This document shows positions 51,330 to 62,184 of a DNA stretch of 64,000 bases, in pieces; position 1 is the first letter of the stretch, and each line of letters begins with the position of its first letter. Position numbers and translations under genes: made by a program. Where the stretch lies: the NCBI GenBank assembly GCA_001936135.1, contig CP012814.1, positions 620,001-684,000 on the forward strand, given 5' to 3'. The notes below the pieces were generated by a model. That model did not search any database. It was not told the DNA's origin and worked only from the letters and a program-made list of their open reading frames with translations. The DNA is from Saccharomycopsis fibuligera x Saccharomycopsis cf. fibuligera (lineage: Eukaryota; Ascomycota; Saccharomycetes; Ascoideales; Saccharomycopsidaceae).

Positions 51330-52403
51330 ATGTCGAGAATAAAAGGCCCACTGGGAAAAGGTAGCCGCCTCACCATCTTCAATGACATTAGCACCTTTGA
51401 AACTCGGCTCCAAAACTACATTGAATCAGTGCAGAAGTTCAACCCCAACTTGGACAACATCTCCAAGCTTCTCAGGACAGACTCCAGACTAGAAGATTTT
51501 GTCAAGTTATTGATCAACCATCAAAACTTTGGTACAAATTTGAATCGACTTCAAGTTTCCAACTCAGAGCTTGATAATCAGTTACTTGAAATATTGGATC
51601 AGTTGAATGAGTGTCGAGATATGTTGTTGGATTTACCTGATGACTACGAGTATGCCAATGATTACGATGATGAGGAGGATATGGAAGAAGAAAACATAGA
51701 AGAAACGCAGAAGCCGATTGCAGAGCAAGCGGCCCTTGAAATAGTGAAAATTGAGAATGAAAACAATAGTCGAAATGTTAATAATAATAACAACAACAAC
51801 ATTAGTGAAGACGCTGAAATGACAGACGTGCTGGCACCAACAACTTCCAAACTACCAATACTAGACACTACAGACACCACCATAGCCACCACACAAAAGC
51901 TCAGTGATGAGAAAAAAAAAGAAGTATTTGGTGACAATCCATTAAAAACTGATGAGCTTCTCAAATATGCTGCCAGATTAGCCAAATTCACCACTATTCC
52001 TGCCACTTCAGATCTTAACATCGGGCCAAATAATTACATTTGGCCAGCTGAAGATGCGTTAAGAAAAGGAATGCTTGCTACAGCAGTAAGATACCGCAAT
52101 GAACTTATTGCTTACAAATCCGATGATATAGAGGAGGAAAAAAGAGAACAGAATATACTTAATAAAGTTACGGTTTCTAATGTTAGTGATGATGCTCGTA
52201 GTAAAGCACATGACAGTGATATAGCGGTCGGAGGCATTAGTCCTAGTGGGATTCCTACTGATTCAGATGTGGTTAAACATGAAAGAAGCGGATCATTTGA
52301 TGCATATCAAGGATCACCGGAATCAAAACCTCAAGCAGATGATGGCGCTAATTCTCCAGGCGTTGCTCTTGATTTGTTTAATTCTGATGAGGAGAGTGAT
52401 TAG
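51330..52403 (+). CDS. MED4: Mediator complex subunit 4
   Basis: The product is 357 aa. A coiled-coil N-terminal half (FETRLQNYIESVQKFNPNLDNISKLL...LLEILDQLNECRDMLLDL) is followed by an acidic stretch and N/T-rich linker. A conserved short block KTDELLKYAARLAKFTTIPAT then IWPAEDALRKGMLA (about 200-255) is the Med4 signature (yeast and human share a P-W/P-x-E-D-x-I/L-R-R/K-G motif). The tail is acidic (LDLFNSDEESD). Med4 sits in the Mediator middle module and links activators to RNA polymerase II. S. cerevisiae Med4 is 284 aa. Confidence 0.92.
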   Translation: MSRIKGPLGKGSRLTIFNDISTFETRLQNYIESVQKFNPNLDNISKLLRTDSRLEDFVKLLINHQNFGTNLNRLQVSNSELDNQLLEILDQLNECRDMLLDLPDDYEYANDYDDEEDMEEENIEETQKPIAEQAALEIVKIENENNSRNVNNNNNNNISEDAEMTDVLAPTTSKLPILDTTDTTIATTQKLSDEKKKEVFGDNPLKTDELLKYAARLAKFTTIPATSDLNIGPNNYIWPAEDALRKGMLATAVRYRNELIAYKSDDIEEEKREQNILNKVTVSNVSDDARSKAHDSDIAVGGISPSGIPTDSDVVKHERSGSFDAYQGSPESKPQADDGANSPGVALDLFNSDEESD

Positions 52404-52647
52404 AAACTTTTTGTTTTAGTCTGTGGTAATTTTTTTCTGCTATTTGAGCTACTTTTTCTTACAAATGTTTTAATATGTACATTAATAAATTGTGTGGTTT
52501 ATGATATATTAACTTTTAAGTTATTGGTAATGCCTGATGAATGAAGTTGTCCTTTCTGTTTGTTTTGCTTAAACGTAAAGAACCCAAAATTATACAAATG
52601 TAAAATGACTATATACGCTGGGAAAGCATATCCGCGTGAAGAAACAA

Positions 52648-53568
52648 TCAATATTCAAGCACATTATCCTTCTTGTCAACCACTTTTTCAAAACAACACA
52701 ATGGAATATGACCCTCTTTATCCCCTGGACTCAAAATCGCTTGATTTACACTCTTATAAAACCTGATACCATATTCTTCCATAGTCTTCTTCTTATCAAT
52801 ATATATAAACACATCAGCATTTGGTCTCATGCCGCTAATTACCTTATTATTCCGGTGCTGTGGCACATCGATCGCAAAATGAATATGGTGTCTATTCATT
52901 CTAGACAAAACCCCAGACTTTTTAATTAATTCCCAGTGCGCGTAACTGGTTCCGTGAATTATCGGTTCTTCAAAATCTTGAGTAATATCAGTCAAATCAA
53001 CATGAACTCCCGGTAAGGAATGGCCCTGGTTTGCGCAAATGTACCAATAAGTGGCATTGTTGTCAATGTCTTTGACTTTGGTCTTGACATGACTCTTCAA
53101 AGTATTATTATCAGTGTTGATGTTCTCACTATCATTATTATTTTTAGCATTCTCCTTAGGATTCAGATTCACCGCCACTGCCTGAGGTTTGCCTAGCTCG
53201 TCTGCCAGCTTCAAAGAATATCTGACTTTTGGATCATTAGCGACAATTCGTTTGATGTCTTCAAAAGTGGCCTTGTTGGATTTTATCTTATTGTTTTGTA
53301 ATAGTTGAGAAACTTGAACAAATCCTTTGATGTCGATGGGTAAGTTGTCCTTATGGGCACCATGGCGTAGAAGCCAAGATAACTGTTTGGAAATGATTTC
53401 GTCTCTGGATCTTGGCTTTTTGGTTCTTTTTGGTTTTTTGGCATTATTAGTATTGCCATTAGTATTGGTATTATCAGTTTCGGCAATGACGGTGTTGGTG
53501 TTGGTGTTTTTGCTGGCAGCAATGGTGGTGGACGCAGTGTTGGAGCTGGGTATAGTGCTGGTACTCAT
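52648..53568 (-). CDS. TPT1: tRNA 2'-phosphotransferase Tpt1
   Basis: The product is 306 aa (S. cerevisiae 230). A T/N-rich N-terminus (1-50) is followed by the winged-helix lobe ISKQLSWLLRHGAHKDNLPID with the first catalytic Arg. The ADP-ribosyltransferase lobe has ICANQGHSLPGV (catalytic His), HGTSYAHW and LSRMNRHHIHFAID (Arg). It removes the splice-junction 2'-phosphate left by tRNA ligase, using NAD+, the last step of yeast tRNA splicing; the intron-bearing tRNA-Tyr in this window is a natural client. An N/D-rich insert of about 45 residues (roughly 130-180) separates the two lobes. One CTG codon falls in that divergent linker. Confidence 0.96.
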   Translation of the reverse strand: MSTSTIPSSNTASTTIAASKNTNTNTVIAETDNTNTNGNTNNAKKPKRTKKPRSRDEIISKQLSWLLRHGAHKDNLPIDIKGFVQVSQLLQNNKIKSNKATFEDIKRIVANDPKVRYSLKLADELGKPQAVAVNLNPKENAKNNNDSENINTDNNTLKSHVKTKVKDIDNNATYWYICANQGHSLPGVHVDLTDITQDFEEPIIHGTSYAHWELIKKSGVLSRMNRHHIHFAIDVPQHRNNKVISGMRPNADVFIYIDKKKTMEEYGIRFYKSVNQAILSPGDKEGHIPLCCFEKVVDKKDNVLEY

Positions 53569-54101
53569 TGTGATTGCAAGTAAACAAATTTTTGATATAA
53601 TGTAACAGCTAAAGCTTATAAAGAATGTGGTTCTTGTGTTGCAGTTAATCGATATTTTAAAATGTTAACGTATCTATCTTTTCAATGCTTTGATTTAAAT
53701 TTATTCGATTTTCATTTTTCTTGCGCTTCCAACTGAAGCAGCCGTTGCTGCATGTCAGAGCAGTTATTATAGCTTAGTTAATGGCTAAACACTAAATTGT
53801 CTAAAGACACAGTTATTGTGTTGTGTACAGAGAGCAAGCCAATTGCTTCATTGCTCTTCATAATGACCCCCAGTACATACGTACGTATATGTATGCATTT
53901 TACAGTAGGGGTCCCATTTGTTGAAGCTGACGTGATCTGAAATATTAATGTTGTGACAATAATACATTTCGTAATAGGTTTCATAGCTACTTGATTAATG
54001 TCATGTCATTTGAGTCTAAACTCATTTACAAATTTTGTCTAAATATTTTAAATTGTAAGGTATATCTATAGGTGCACTAACGTCGACGACGACCCGTAAA
54101 C
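53569..54101. other. Intergenic TPT1 promoter / RSO55 3' end
   Basis: This 533-bp A/T-rich region between two minus-strand genes holds alternating purine-pyrimidine runs near 53877-53897 (ACATACGTACGTATATGTATG). I see no gene. Confidence 0.45.
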
Positions 54102-54580
54102 TCACTCAAACTTGATGATCACATCTTCTTCTTCCAGCTCACCCTCCTTTTTTCTCTCTTCATCCAATTGCTGATACTTTTTCTTTGTCTTCTTTACTTT
54201 GGATCGTTTAACTTGAATCCGTCTCTCTTTTAGCGCTTTGGCTCGACAATTTTCTGGATCCATGATCTCTTGAATTTTCATTGCTAGTAGTTCTCTTGCA
54301 TGTTTACGATTCTGTTCTCTGGATCTAGTGGCTTGGGAGGAAATTACTATACCTGTGGGAATGTGTTTTAATTGAACCTTACTGTTTGTTTTGTTCAACT
54401 AGAAAAAAACGGTTAGTTGAGTTATCCTAATGTGTTACTTGGCGAAGAAGTGTCACAATTGACAGGTATTTTGCTAATATAATTTTCACACAAAATGTAC
54501 TTACTTTTTGGCCTCCGTTGCCACTGCTAAATGTTAGTATTTTGGACACCTTAGAATAGCAAAAAACATGCAAAAAGTAT

Positions 54581-54616
<36 letters not shown>

Positions 54617-54991
54617 AAAGAAAGGGAAAAAAAATTCAGTAGCAAACTAATCTAATCAAACATATGACTTTCAATTCACATACCCTCCCTTAATGAAAAC
54701 TTCCTCAATCTCATCCTCATTGATCTTAGGTCTTGGAGGCATCTTATTAGCCTTGATCCATTGCCATGCAGTAGTACTGAATAATCGTGTTGATATCGTC
54801 GGTTTCAATAATGATCGCTTTATTGGTACTAAAAATGATTGACTTGATATTGATGTACTTTTAGAAGTTTTAGAAGTTTTAGAAGTTTTAGAGGCTGAAC
54901 TAGCTACGATGGTAGCGAGCAGTCGCCTATGTATACATAATCTCGACACTAGTTGTGATTGTAGTTGTAGCCGTAGTTGTAATTGGATCAT
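54102..54991 (-). CDS. RSO55: Mitochondrial class I release-factor-like protein Rso55 (MTRFR/C12orf65 family), two introns
   Basis: Three exons: 54991-54684 (308 nt), 54526-54505 (22 nt) and 54398-54102 (297 nt), 208 aa. Intron 1 (157 bp) has donor GTATGT, branch TACTAAC and acceptor TTTAG; intron 2 (106 bp) has GTAAGT, an ACTAAC-type branch and TTCTAG. The joins read EEVFIKGG-SGNGGQK-LNKTNSKVQLKH, restoring the release-factor signature GSGxGGQKxNKT with the peptidyl-hydrolase GGQ. The N-terminus is hydrophobic and basic (mitochondrial targeting). After ATRSREQNRKHAREL the tail is Lys-rich, typical of the ribosome-rescue C12orf65/Rso55 type. The family is thought to rescue or maintain mitochondrial ribosomes. 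S. cerevisiae Rso55 (YLR281C) is shorter. Confidence 0.9.
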
Positions 54992-55496
54992 GTTTGCAAT
55001 TTATTGACTACTCTTGGTATGGCTTGTGATATGTCAAGTTGTGTTTACTATTAAAGCTTTTGCATAACTGTGCAAGTAAAGGTATTCTAGTTTGGAAGAG
55101 AAAGAATCTGCAAGCAAAGCAATGCTTGATTTGAAATCGCAGGCCTATCCATGTTGCAGAATAACGGTTCATCGCTATTACATCTAATATCAGCTATGTT
55201 CTAGTTATTGATTTTCTATCATCGTATTCTGAGAGGTGAAGTCACGTGACATTGTTATATAATTTATATTAAAATTAACCGTTAAGTAACTGATAAACCC
55301 TAGTTATACATAACCTTTTTGTAATATATTACAAGGTATACCTTATTAGTATTCACATAGCAGCAAAGCTACAAGCAACCACCGTTTAATATGGTAAACT
55401 CGCACGACTCCAAGAATAAAGTACATTGTATTACAAAAGAATATAATACTAATTTATTGATAAAATGTTACAAAAGAGTAATAATATAAAAACTTT
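54992..55496. other. Intergenic, RSO55 promoter and ZPR1 3' end
   Basis: This 505-bp stretch contains the palindrome GTCACGTGAC (55242-55251), a Cbf1-type site about 250 bp upstream of RSO55. No gene is visible. Confidence 0.5.
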
Positions 55497-56933
55497 CTAA
55501 ACCACCATGTCGTTAATACCTAATTCTTCATTTTCTTCGTGAGTTCTTTCATAATCCTCGCTAGCCATGTTTGGATCAACATCAGGTGCATAAATGTTCT
55601 GAATGTAACTAGCAGCAAGTGGATCATCCATCATAACAGTAAATTTAATCTTTCCATCAAGAGCTTCTTTCAAATTCTTGAAAAATTTTTCCCAACTTTC
55701 TTTAGTTTTTGGATCCATTGAATCTGAAGTTTGAGTAAAGACACGTTCATGTAATTCATCATGCACTTGTCTTAACAACCCTTCAAGAGTAGTGAACCTA
55801 CCACCGAGAGTTCCTGGGGTCAAATCTAAACTTAATTCCGGTATAACGAGATGACAAGTCTCGGATTTTAATATATCTCTAGCCAAATCTTCAGCATCAT
55901 CGACTTTCAATACCACTCTTTTACCCTTTTCTGGAATAGCCCCACCGGTTTTCACTTCATTGGATTTGTAACCACACTTGTCACACACAGTACTCATGAT
56001 GATAACATCTTTGAAATGTGGAATATTAACGGTTTTCATATGTGTTTCACATGGAACGTAACATGTTGGACAAGTAGCGGTGAAAACTTGCACTTCATTA
56101 CTAAAATTCTCAATCTCAGTGGCATCTGAGGCAAAACCAACAGTCAATGGCTTCTCACCAGCTTCAGCTTTTTCCTCAACTTCTCTTTTCACTTCGGCGT
56201 ATCTTTCTTCACTTATTAACCCAAGTTGAAGATTCTGTTCAGGTGTTCTGAAATATTCAACTTTAGCCCACTTGTGGGTTGGCTCACTTGGAATAAATTC
56301 GATCCATGAGTTCCCGGCAGGATCGTCAACAATAAGAGTCAATGGTAAAGTTCCTTCGTCACCATTAATGTAACTTTGAACTTTTTTAATATATTCTGCA
56401 ATTTTGTCATATATTTCTGGCTGAATTTCTTTTCTCTTAGGCTGATCGCTTTCCAAATCTTCAATCATTTCAGCTAAAAGGCCTTCCACCGTAATTAATT
56501 GGCCTTTCTTTGGTGGTATTTCGGTATCTATTTCAAGAAACTTACAACTAGCAGTCTCAGACTTAACTACTTGTCTATTGAAATCTTCTTTTTTTTCAAT
56601 CTTCAAAATGTATTTGCAACCCTTGTCTTGAATTTGAGCAGCAGATTGAATTTCGGAATTTTTGAAATGACAATGTGGACATTCAAATGACATCAAAATA
56701 ACTTCTCTGAAAAATGGGATCTTAGTAAGAAGTATTCTGGTAACACCGTTTTTTTCACAGTTCATACAGAGAGATTCAACTTCTTGCACTGGACGACCTT
56801 CATTGTCTTCAATGCCCGTCTGCTTGACTTCGTTATTGGTTGTTGTTGGCTGTTGATCATTGTAGCCTTCGACTCTTTCGCCGACTGGGGCAAAAAAGTC
56901 TTCTTTCTTTTGTTCAGGTTTGTCGGAAGACAT
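55497..56933 (-). CDS. ZPR1: Zinc-finger protein Zpr1
   Basis: The product is 478 aa (S. cerevisiae 486). It is built as a duplicated module. The first zinc finger, CMNCEKNG...CPHCHFKN (about 56-93), is followed by a beta-rich A domain; the second, CPTCYVPCETHM...CDKCGYKSNEVK (about 288-325), is followed by another. Each finger has a CX2C pair. TVEGLLAEMIEDL and TLEGLLRQVHDEL are the paired helical motifs after each module. In yeast Zpr1 is an essential chaperone for folding translation elongation factor eEF1A. Codon use is moderately biased. It lies upstream of RSO55 on the same strand. Confidence 0.96.
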   Translation of the reverse strand: MSSDKPEQKKEDFFAPVGERVEGYNDQQPTTTNNEVKQTGIEDNEGRPVQEVESLCMNCEKNGVTRILLTKIPFFREVILMSFECPHCHFKNSEIQSAAQIQDKGCKYILKIEKKEDFNRQVVKSETASCKFLEIDTEIPPKKGQLITVEGLLAEMIEDLESDQPKRKEIQPEIYDKIAEYIKKVQSYINGDEGTLPLTLIVDDPAGNSWIEFIPSEPTHKWAKVEYFRTPEQNLQLGLISEERYAEVKREVEEKAEAGEKPLTVGFASDATEIENFSNEVQVFTATCPTCYVPCETHMKTVNIPHFKDVIIMSTVCDKCGYKSNEVKTGGAIPEKGKRVVLKVDDAEDLARDILKSETCHLVIPELSLDLTPGTLGGRFTTLEGLLRQVHDELHERVFTQTSDSMDPKTKESWEKFFKNLKEALDGKIKFTVMMDDPLAASYIQNIYAPDVDPNMASEDYERTHEENEELGINDMVV

Positions 56934-57167
56934 TTGTGTTGTGTGCTGTGTGTTGTATGTAATTGATACACTTAGATCAATATGTCAAACTTAGTAATTA
57001 AAATGAAAATTTGTTTTTTGACTGTCTCTAAACATAAAAAAAATTTTAACTGCCGATGGCCTGCATCAAGTGTTTTATAGAAAAAAAAAAAAAAAAATCA
57101 CGTGCCGCTTTTGCTAGATGATTCCATTCAAGCTCTAAACTCTAAACTACAAAATACACTGGTGAGA

Positions 57168-57203
<36 letters not shown>

Positions 57204-57542
57204 TGTTACACTGTCCAGGCTAAAATTATATTGTCGTTATTATTGAGATTGTAATTATAAGTATTAATACAGTCATTTAGTCATTATTAAGATATGCTAT
57301 AAACCAGCAGCATGCAGAATGCCAAACCCTCAGAAACGCAAAATCTAATGGAAGTTGGAAAGTGACTTAAATAAAAGGAAGATATGAGAACGAGTGAGGG
57401 AAATAGGAAACAAAGCCAACAGGAGGCAGACACGGAAGGAAGAAGGAAACAGTTTGTAAGTATACTAACCAACGTGTAGATAAATAAATGTGCAATTGAA
57501 TGTGTGAATGAAGCCGTAAAATGAGTGAGCCTGTAAATTCTT
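56934..57542. other. Intergenic, ZPR1 promoter and YSH1 3' end, with ATT microsatellite
   Basis: This 609-bp region holds an A17 tract and a CACGTG about 165 bp upstream of ZPR1 (57099-57104), plus an (ATT)n run. No gene is seen. Confidence 0.5.
57171..57202. repeat. (TTA)n trinucleotide microsatellite
   Basis: About 10-11 consecutive TTA units lie in the ZPR1-YSH1 intergenic region. Confidence 0.95.
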
Positions 57543-59816
57543 CTACGTAAATTTTGTCTTTTGAGCCAAAGGTGCTGCCAAATCCGTTGCCCGACTCATA
57601 ATCATTTCTATTCTTGTCTTTAAGATATTCGATTTGCATTCTACTTTTAAATCAAGAAAATTCACTTTGGCTTCAGTTGGCCCAATAATTACCGTTCCGC
57701 CAGTTCGTTCTTTGTTACTTTTAAAAGAATCGCCAAATTGTGCTTTCAAGAGACTAATCACTCGATGAATCCGGGTCTTTATGGAAGAATCTGCATGTTG
57801 AAGTAATACTGCTTCATTGTCTAATCCATTAGATTCTACTAGTTCTGTGATTTTGCCATTATCCCCAGATTGGGCCCCTATAGAAGTGGCTTCCTCTTGT
57901 TGGTTGAGTTTCTCATCTTGTTCTTTCTTCACTTGTTGATGTTGATGTTGATGTTGATGACCATGCCCATGGGCGTGATTATGCGATTTGGAGGTAAGTT
58001 TCACTGAAGCTGGCGATGTATCCACAGAAAGCAATATAGCAATAACTGAATCAGCAATAGTATCATTAATCAACCCACTGGTCCACTGTACGGTGCAAAC
58101 ATCTCCTTCTAATGTCACAGTGATATCATTCATGATTTTCAATTCAAATTCATCATCATTATCATGAACCACTTGAACAAAGGCAAACATTTGCGTCAAA
58201 TGCCAATACATCAAATCTCTACCTGACATAATTTTCAAAGTTTGACGTTCTTTAACCACCGTTGTAGTCAATCCGGAAAATTCTCTCAAATCATCAACTT
58301 TTAATAAATTCAAATCAAAATTTTTCGACACTAAGACCCCAGTGACCAAATCGTTTGGTTTTGGGATTTGCTCAGCAATTTGACCCATAGCTTTAGCCAC
58401 CTTAATTCCTTGAAATTTAATTTTCAAATCATCACAGTTTCTTGGAGTATACACCTTGACTTCTTTTTTCAGTTTTCTGAACTTGGAATATTTCGACAAC
58501 AATGCAGATTTAAGTCGACCCATTGGATTTGATTCGCCATGAACTAATATAATGTTTTTTGGGTTAACTAGTTCAATAAATTGAGAGTTTTGTTCATAGT
58601 CCACATGAGCAGCAAAAGAAATTTCTTCAATGGTTAATCTTCTAGGGATCATCAAGTCTGGATTATTCGCTGATGGAATTTCCAATGGTTCAGTTAAAAT
58701 AGCCTTAGCCATAGTACCTTCCACTGAGTAACCAGTCATAATCACTGCGTTTCTAGAATCAGGAGCCCACCGTTCTAGTAAATCTCTAGAGACCCCATTT
58801 TGCAACATTCCGGGACTTGCCACCACCACACAGGGTCCAAAATCATCAAATCTGTCCAAATTCTTGATATATTTGATATATTTAAATTGGAAAGGGTTGG
58901 AATTTTCTGATCTAAATTTTTTCCGAATATTGTCATTCATCATATTGATATATGTTTTGTATACCGTCATACATTTTCTTGCCAAACTTGAAGCAAAATA
59001 AATATTTATCCCCTCCAAATCAGGATGCTCTGCCCAATACTCATCAAGCACTAATAATAATTCTTGGGCTCTACCAAGAGCAAAAACGGGCAATAATACT
59101 CTACCACCATTAACAACTGTGCCGTGGATTAATTTCGTCAATCTTTCTTCTTTATCTTCACGACGTTCATGAGTAGCAGTGCCGAATGTAGATTCACAAA
59201 TCAACACATCTGGTCGCTGAGGCGGTACTTCGGCAGACATCAAATGACGATCTTTTTCTCTTGAATAGTCGCCAGTAAATAATACTTTCAAGCCACCAAT
59301 TTCAATAAAGTACATTGCTGCTCCCAACACATGGCCCGCATGGTATGCGGTGAATTTGATCCCATCAATTTCCATAGTTGAATGATAATCTATAGTTTCA
59401 ATCTTATCGAAAGAAGCTGCCAAGTCTTCATCAGTATACAAATTGGAGGTAGAAACGCCATCGCCAATGCTAGTAACCTTTACAAAGTCACTAAGAAGCC
59501 ACTTGTAAATCGCTTTGGTTGGATGGGTCATGAACACTCTACCTTTGAAATTTGTATGTTGCATCACGTATGGCAAACTGGCAGCATGATCAAGATGGAA
59601 ATGACTAATGAGCAATATATCCACTTTGGATAAGTCGAATTCATCATAAAAGGGCAACGAGCTCATACCACTGTGAGCTGGGTGCACACCCGCATCTAAC
59701 ATTACTATTTTGCCCTTGTATTCGAGAATATGGCAGGATCGGCCCACTTCGTTACCGCCTCCAAGACAGTGGAACTTGAGGAAATCATAGTCGTCTACAA
59801 TCTCTTCTTCTGTCAT
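57543..59816 (-). CDS. YSH1: mRNA 3'-end endonuclease Ysh1 (CPSF-73, metallo-beta-lactamase/beta-CASP)
   Basis: The product is 757 aa (S. cerevisiae 779). The metallo-beta-lactamase core has the zinc motif [13 protein letters not shown] with His72, His74, Asp76 and His77, then [16 protein letters not shown] and [14 protein letters not shown]. The beta-CASP segment includes [34 protein letters not shown] and [11 protein letters not shown]. The C-terminal third, with an His-rich [13 protein letters not shown] tract and a Gln/Glu linker, matches the CPF-assembly domain. Ysh1 cleaves pre-mRNA at the poly(A) site as part of cleavage and polyadenylation factor. No introns. Confidence 0.98.
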   Translation of the reverse strand: MTEEEIVDDYDFLKFHCLGGGNEVGRSCHILEYKGKIVMLDAGVHPAHSGMSSLPFYDEFDLSKVDILLISHFHLDHAASLPYVMQHTNFKGRVFMTHPTKAIYKWLLSDFVKVTSIGDGVSTSNLYTDEDLAASFDKIETIDYHSTMEIDGIKFTAYHAGHVLGAAMYFIEIGGLKVLFTGDYSREKDRHLMSAEVPPQRPDVLICESTFGTATHERREDKEERLTKLIHGTVVNGGRVLLPVFALGRAQELLLVLDEYWAEHPDLEGINIYFASSLARKCMTVYKTYINMMNDNIRKKFRSENSNPFQFKYIKYIKNLDRFDDFGPCVVVASPGMLQNGVSRDLLERWAPDSRNAVIMTGYSVEGTMAKAILTEPLEIPSANNPDLMIPRRLTIEEISFAAHVDYEQNSQFIELVNPKNIILVHGESNPMGRLKSALLSKYSKFRKLKKEVKVYTPRNCDDLKIKFQGIKVAKAMGQIAEQIPKPNDLVTGVLVSKNFDLNLLKVDDLREFSGLTTTVVKERQTLKIMSGRDLMYWHLTQMFAFVQVVHDNDDEFELKIMNDITVTLEGDVCTVQWTSGLINDTIADSVIAILLSVDTSPASVKLTSKSHNHAHGHGHQHQHQHQQVKKEQDEKLNQQEEATSIGAQSGDNGKITELVESNGLDNEAVLLQHADSSIKTRIHRVISLLKAQFGDSFKSNKERTGGTVIIGPTEAKVNFLDLKVECKSNILKTRIEMIMSRATDLAAPLAQKTKFT

Positions 59817-60119
59817 TGTGATATGAATGTGGATGTGGATATGCTGTGTGGTTACCTATTCTGATCTATTCTTCTCTTCTCTTCTCTTCTCTCCTATTGA
59901 CTGTCAAACGAAGTGAATCAAAATAAAAAAAACTGAAAATATTAAAAACACTTAATAAGCGCTTACCTAAGCACACGTGAAAGTTCTATGAACTTCAACA
60001 CTATTAAACCTACTACTAAAGTAGTACTACTATATAGCACTATCTTATAACTTCACTACTTTATAGTTTTCTTATAAGTCTATTAAACTATTAACCTACT
60101 AAATTATAAACTCGCCGTA
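59817..60119. other. Intergenic YSH1 promoter / ALE1 3' end
   Basis: This 303-bp stretch contains a CTTCT pentamer run (about 59869-59891) directly upstream of YSH1, a CACGTG (59973-59978), and small palindromes around ACTACTAAAGTAGTACT. No gene. Confidence 0.5.
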
Positions 60120-61907
60120 CTAGTCCTTTTTCTTGATTTCCTTTTTGTGTCCTTTATCATCTACAAGCGACATCATTTCGTTACGGAACTGATCAAGAGC
60201 ATCCTTCATCACCACTTGTCCATCATTGTGTTCTTTCCATTCTTTGAAATCTTGGGCCAATTCTGAGGCTTCTTTTAAGCTTTGTTCAAACTCTTCTTTG
60301 CTGAAGTCAGCATTAGGCACACCCAAAGTACCGTATTCTTCATAAGCTTCCTTATCTTTAAGGATCTTGGCCAACTTGGCACTCTTGAGCTCTGCTGGTG
60401 GTTGAGGACCAGCAACACCAGTTGGATGTCCTGCTTCTTTGACCGGTTCAACGTAATGGTAGCTCTTGAGCAAATTAACCACTTGTTTGCTGTATGGACC
60501 TCTAAAGATGGCAATGGTTGCAGTCACCCCGACAAGTGGGTAAAAATAAACCAATTTCCAACAGTACCATGAGCGAGGGAAATCTAAAATGATAAATGGT
60601 TGAGCCATGAATCCAAACGATAATTGCGTCACTATAAATGTCACAACGTCATAGCTCAACTTGCGTTGTTTAGAACCAAGGAAAATTGGTCTAATATTTT
60701 TGCGATAGATTTTCATTGCGGTTTGGAATAATGCTCCGCATACAAAACTCATATAGTATCCTGGACGGGTGCCATGCCAGAATGCACTAACAACAAAGGT
60801 GAAAAGAGTGCTCTTGAAACCCGGTTTCTTGTTTTTGCGTTTCACTCTTAAGTAGACGTAATTTTTGAGCCATTTATTAGTATTCATGTTCCATGCTTCT
60901 AAGCAGACGTGTGCATTCTGACCAGTTTCAAAGGCAATAGGGTCAATATTTTGCACCGCGTTCCATTTAAATTTACCGGTTTCCTTATCGTAGCCATTGT
61001 AACCTAACCCCGAAGAGATACAACTAGCTTCAGAAATGCTCCATGCTGCATAATATTTGAGTCTATAAGTGACTCCTAACACGTATAACAACACTGCTTT
61101 GGTGACAAATGAAAATCGAGCAAATCTAACAGTAAAGATATCTTGAACACTAATATACTGAGCTGCTTTAAGCCAAAGAACCGCCCATATGATGCCTTGC
61201 AATGCTTTCCAGAATGCCACTCTACCATTCTTGGGAATCAATCTTTTTCTCTTACGGCCTGGTTTTTTGCTTTCTGGAACATCAACAAACAACTCACCAT
61301 GGATCCACTTGTCATAATCAGCATAATCAAAAGAAGGTCCTGTTAACAATGATGGAAAAAAAAAAGCAAAACTGATAAAATTGATTAAATTAGGATGTTT
61401 TTTAACGATCTTAGCCCGTTGATGACTAGTGAGTTCCTTGCTTGGGGTTCTCCCATCCTGCACACTCCAACCAAATGAAGTAAGTTTCATTACTAACACC
61501 ATTTGTGCGCCAGTAATATCAATGGCATTAGGATCATAGGGACCAGTGTTAAAGAATTGAGCCTTGAGATGGTTCGTGGCCAAATGGGCCATGGTGAAGA
61601 CGAAATTGATCCATGGCATGTAGGGGCTGCGCACATACCTAGTGATGCAATAAGTAACCATTGTGGCTACAAAGAGAGTGAAGAAACCTGAGAACAAATT
61701 CATTATGGCAAATAAGTACAATGATGAGACACTGATGATGTAAATGTTCTTTAAAAGGATGTTGTGGTCTGGCAATCTTTTGAGAATGGCGGCGAAGGGA
61801 AATGAGAGGAAGAGGCAGACAATCTGCTTGAGAATGCCACTCTCGAGCCCCGCTGAGGCAGCGAGCTGGTCGAGGTGGTAGCTGGGGTTGAGCTGACTCC
61901 AGGACAT
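60120..61907 (-). CDS. ALE1: Lysophospholipid acyltransferase Ale1 (MBOAT)
   Basis: I start at ATG 61907 (MSWSQLNPSYHLDQLAASAGL), giving 595 aa. A longer frame reaches 62231, but it overlaps the start of the divergent MVP1 gene and does not resemble Ale1. There are about eight to ten membrane helices. MBOAT signatures are present: EAWNMNTNKWLKNYVYLR (conserved Asn) and FVVSAFWHGTRPGYYMSF (catalytic His). The C-terminal tail is charged and cytosolic and ends KKEIKKKD, a di-lysine ER-retrieval pattern. The enzyme reacylates lysophosphatidylcholine, -ethanolamine and other lysolipids in the ER. S. cerevisiae Ale1 is 619 aa. Confidence 0.95.
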   Translation of the reverse strand: MSWSQLNPSYHLDQLAASAGLESGILKQIVCLFLSFPFAAILKRLPDHNILLKNIYIISVSSLYLFAIMNLFSGFFTLFVATMVTYCITRYVRSPYMPWINFVFTMAHLATNHLKAQFFNTGPYDPNAIDITGAQMVLVMKLTSFGWSVQDGRTPSKELTSHQRAKIVKKHPNLINFISFAFFFPSLLTGPSFDYADYDKWIHGELFVDVPESKKPGRKRKRLIPKNGRVAFWKALQGIIWAVLWLKAAQYISVQDIFTVRFARFSFVTKAVLLYVLGVTYRLKYYAAWSISEASCISSGLGYNGYDKETGKFKWNAVQNIDPIAFETGQNAHVCLEAWNMNTNKWLKNYVYLRVKRKNKKPGFKSTLFTFVVSAFWHGTRPGYYMSFVCGALFQTAMKIYRKNIRPIFLGSKQRKLSYDVVTFIVTQLSFGFMAQPFIILDFPRSWYCWKLVYFYPLVGVTATIAIFRGPYSKQVVNLLKSYHYVEPVKEAGHPTGVAGPQPPAELKSAKLAKILKDKEAYEEYGTLGVPNADFSKEEFEQSLKEASELAQDFKEWKEHNDGQVVMKDALDQFRNEMMSLVDDKGHKKEIKKKD

Positions 61908-62184
61908 GGTACTGGTGTTTGTAGCCTGTTTGAGTTGGTTGAGATTGATTAGGGTGTAAGTTGCTTGGCTTAATGAAGATGAAGATGAAAGTAAATATAC
62001 GATTACCGTAATTGCTTCATGTGCCATGCGAAGGGTAATTAAGCCGCCAAATCGCCGCCACTGGAAAACTGCAACTGATATAAAGAAACAACAGCGACGA
62101 TAACAATAACAACAACGACACCAGGATACGTGGATATATACACGCAACCAGACAAACCGTCCCTCCCTATCGCCAATAACAGCC

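Noticed and set aside
52636-52929. Plus-strand frame across the 3' half of TPT1
   Set aside because: It is antisense to TPT1, whose catalytic motifs are intact on the minus strand.
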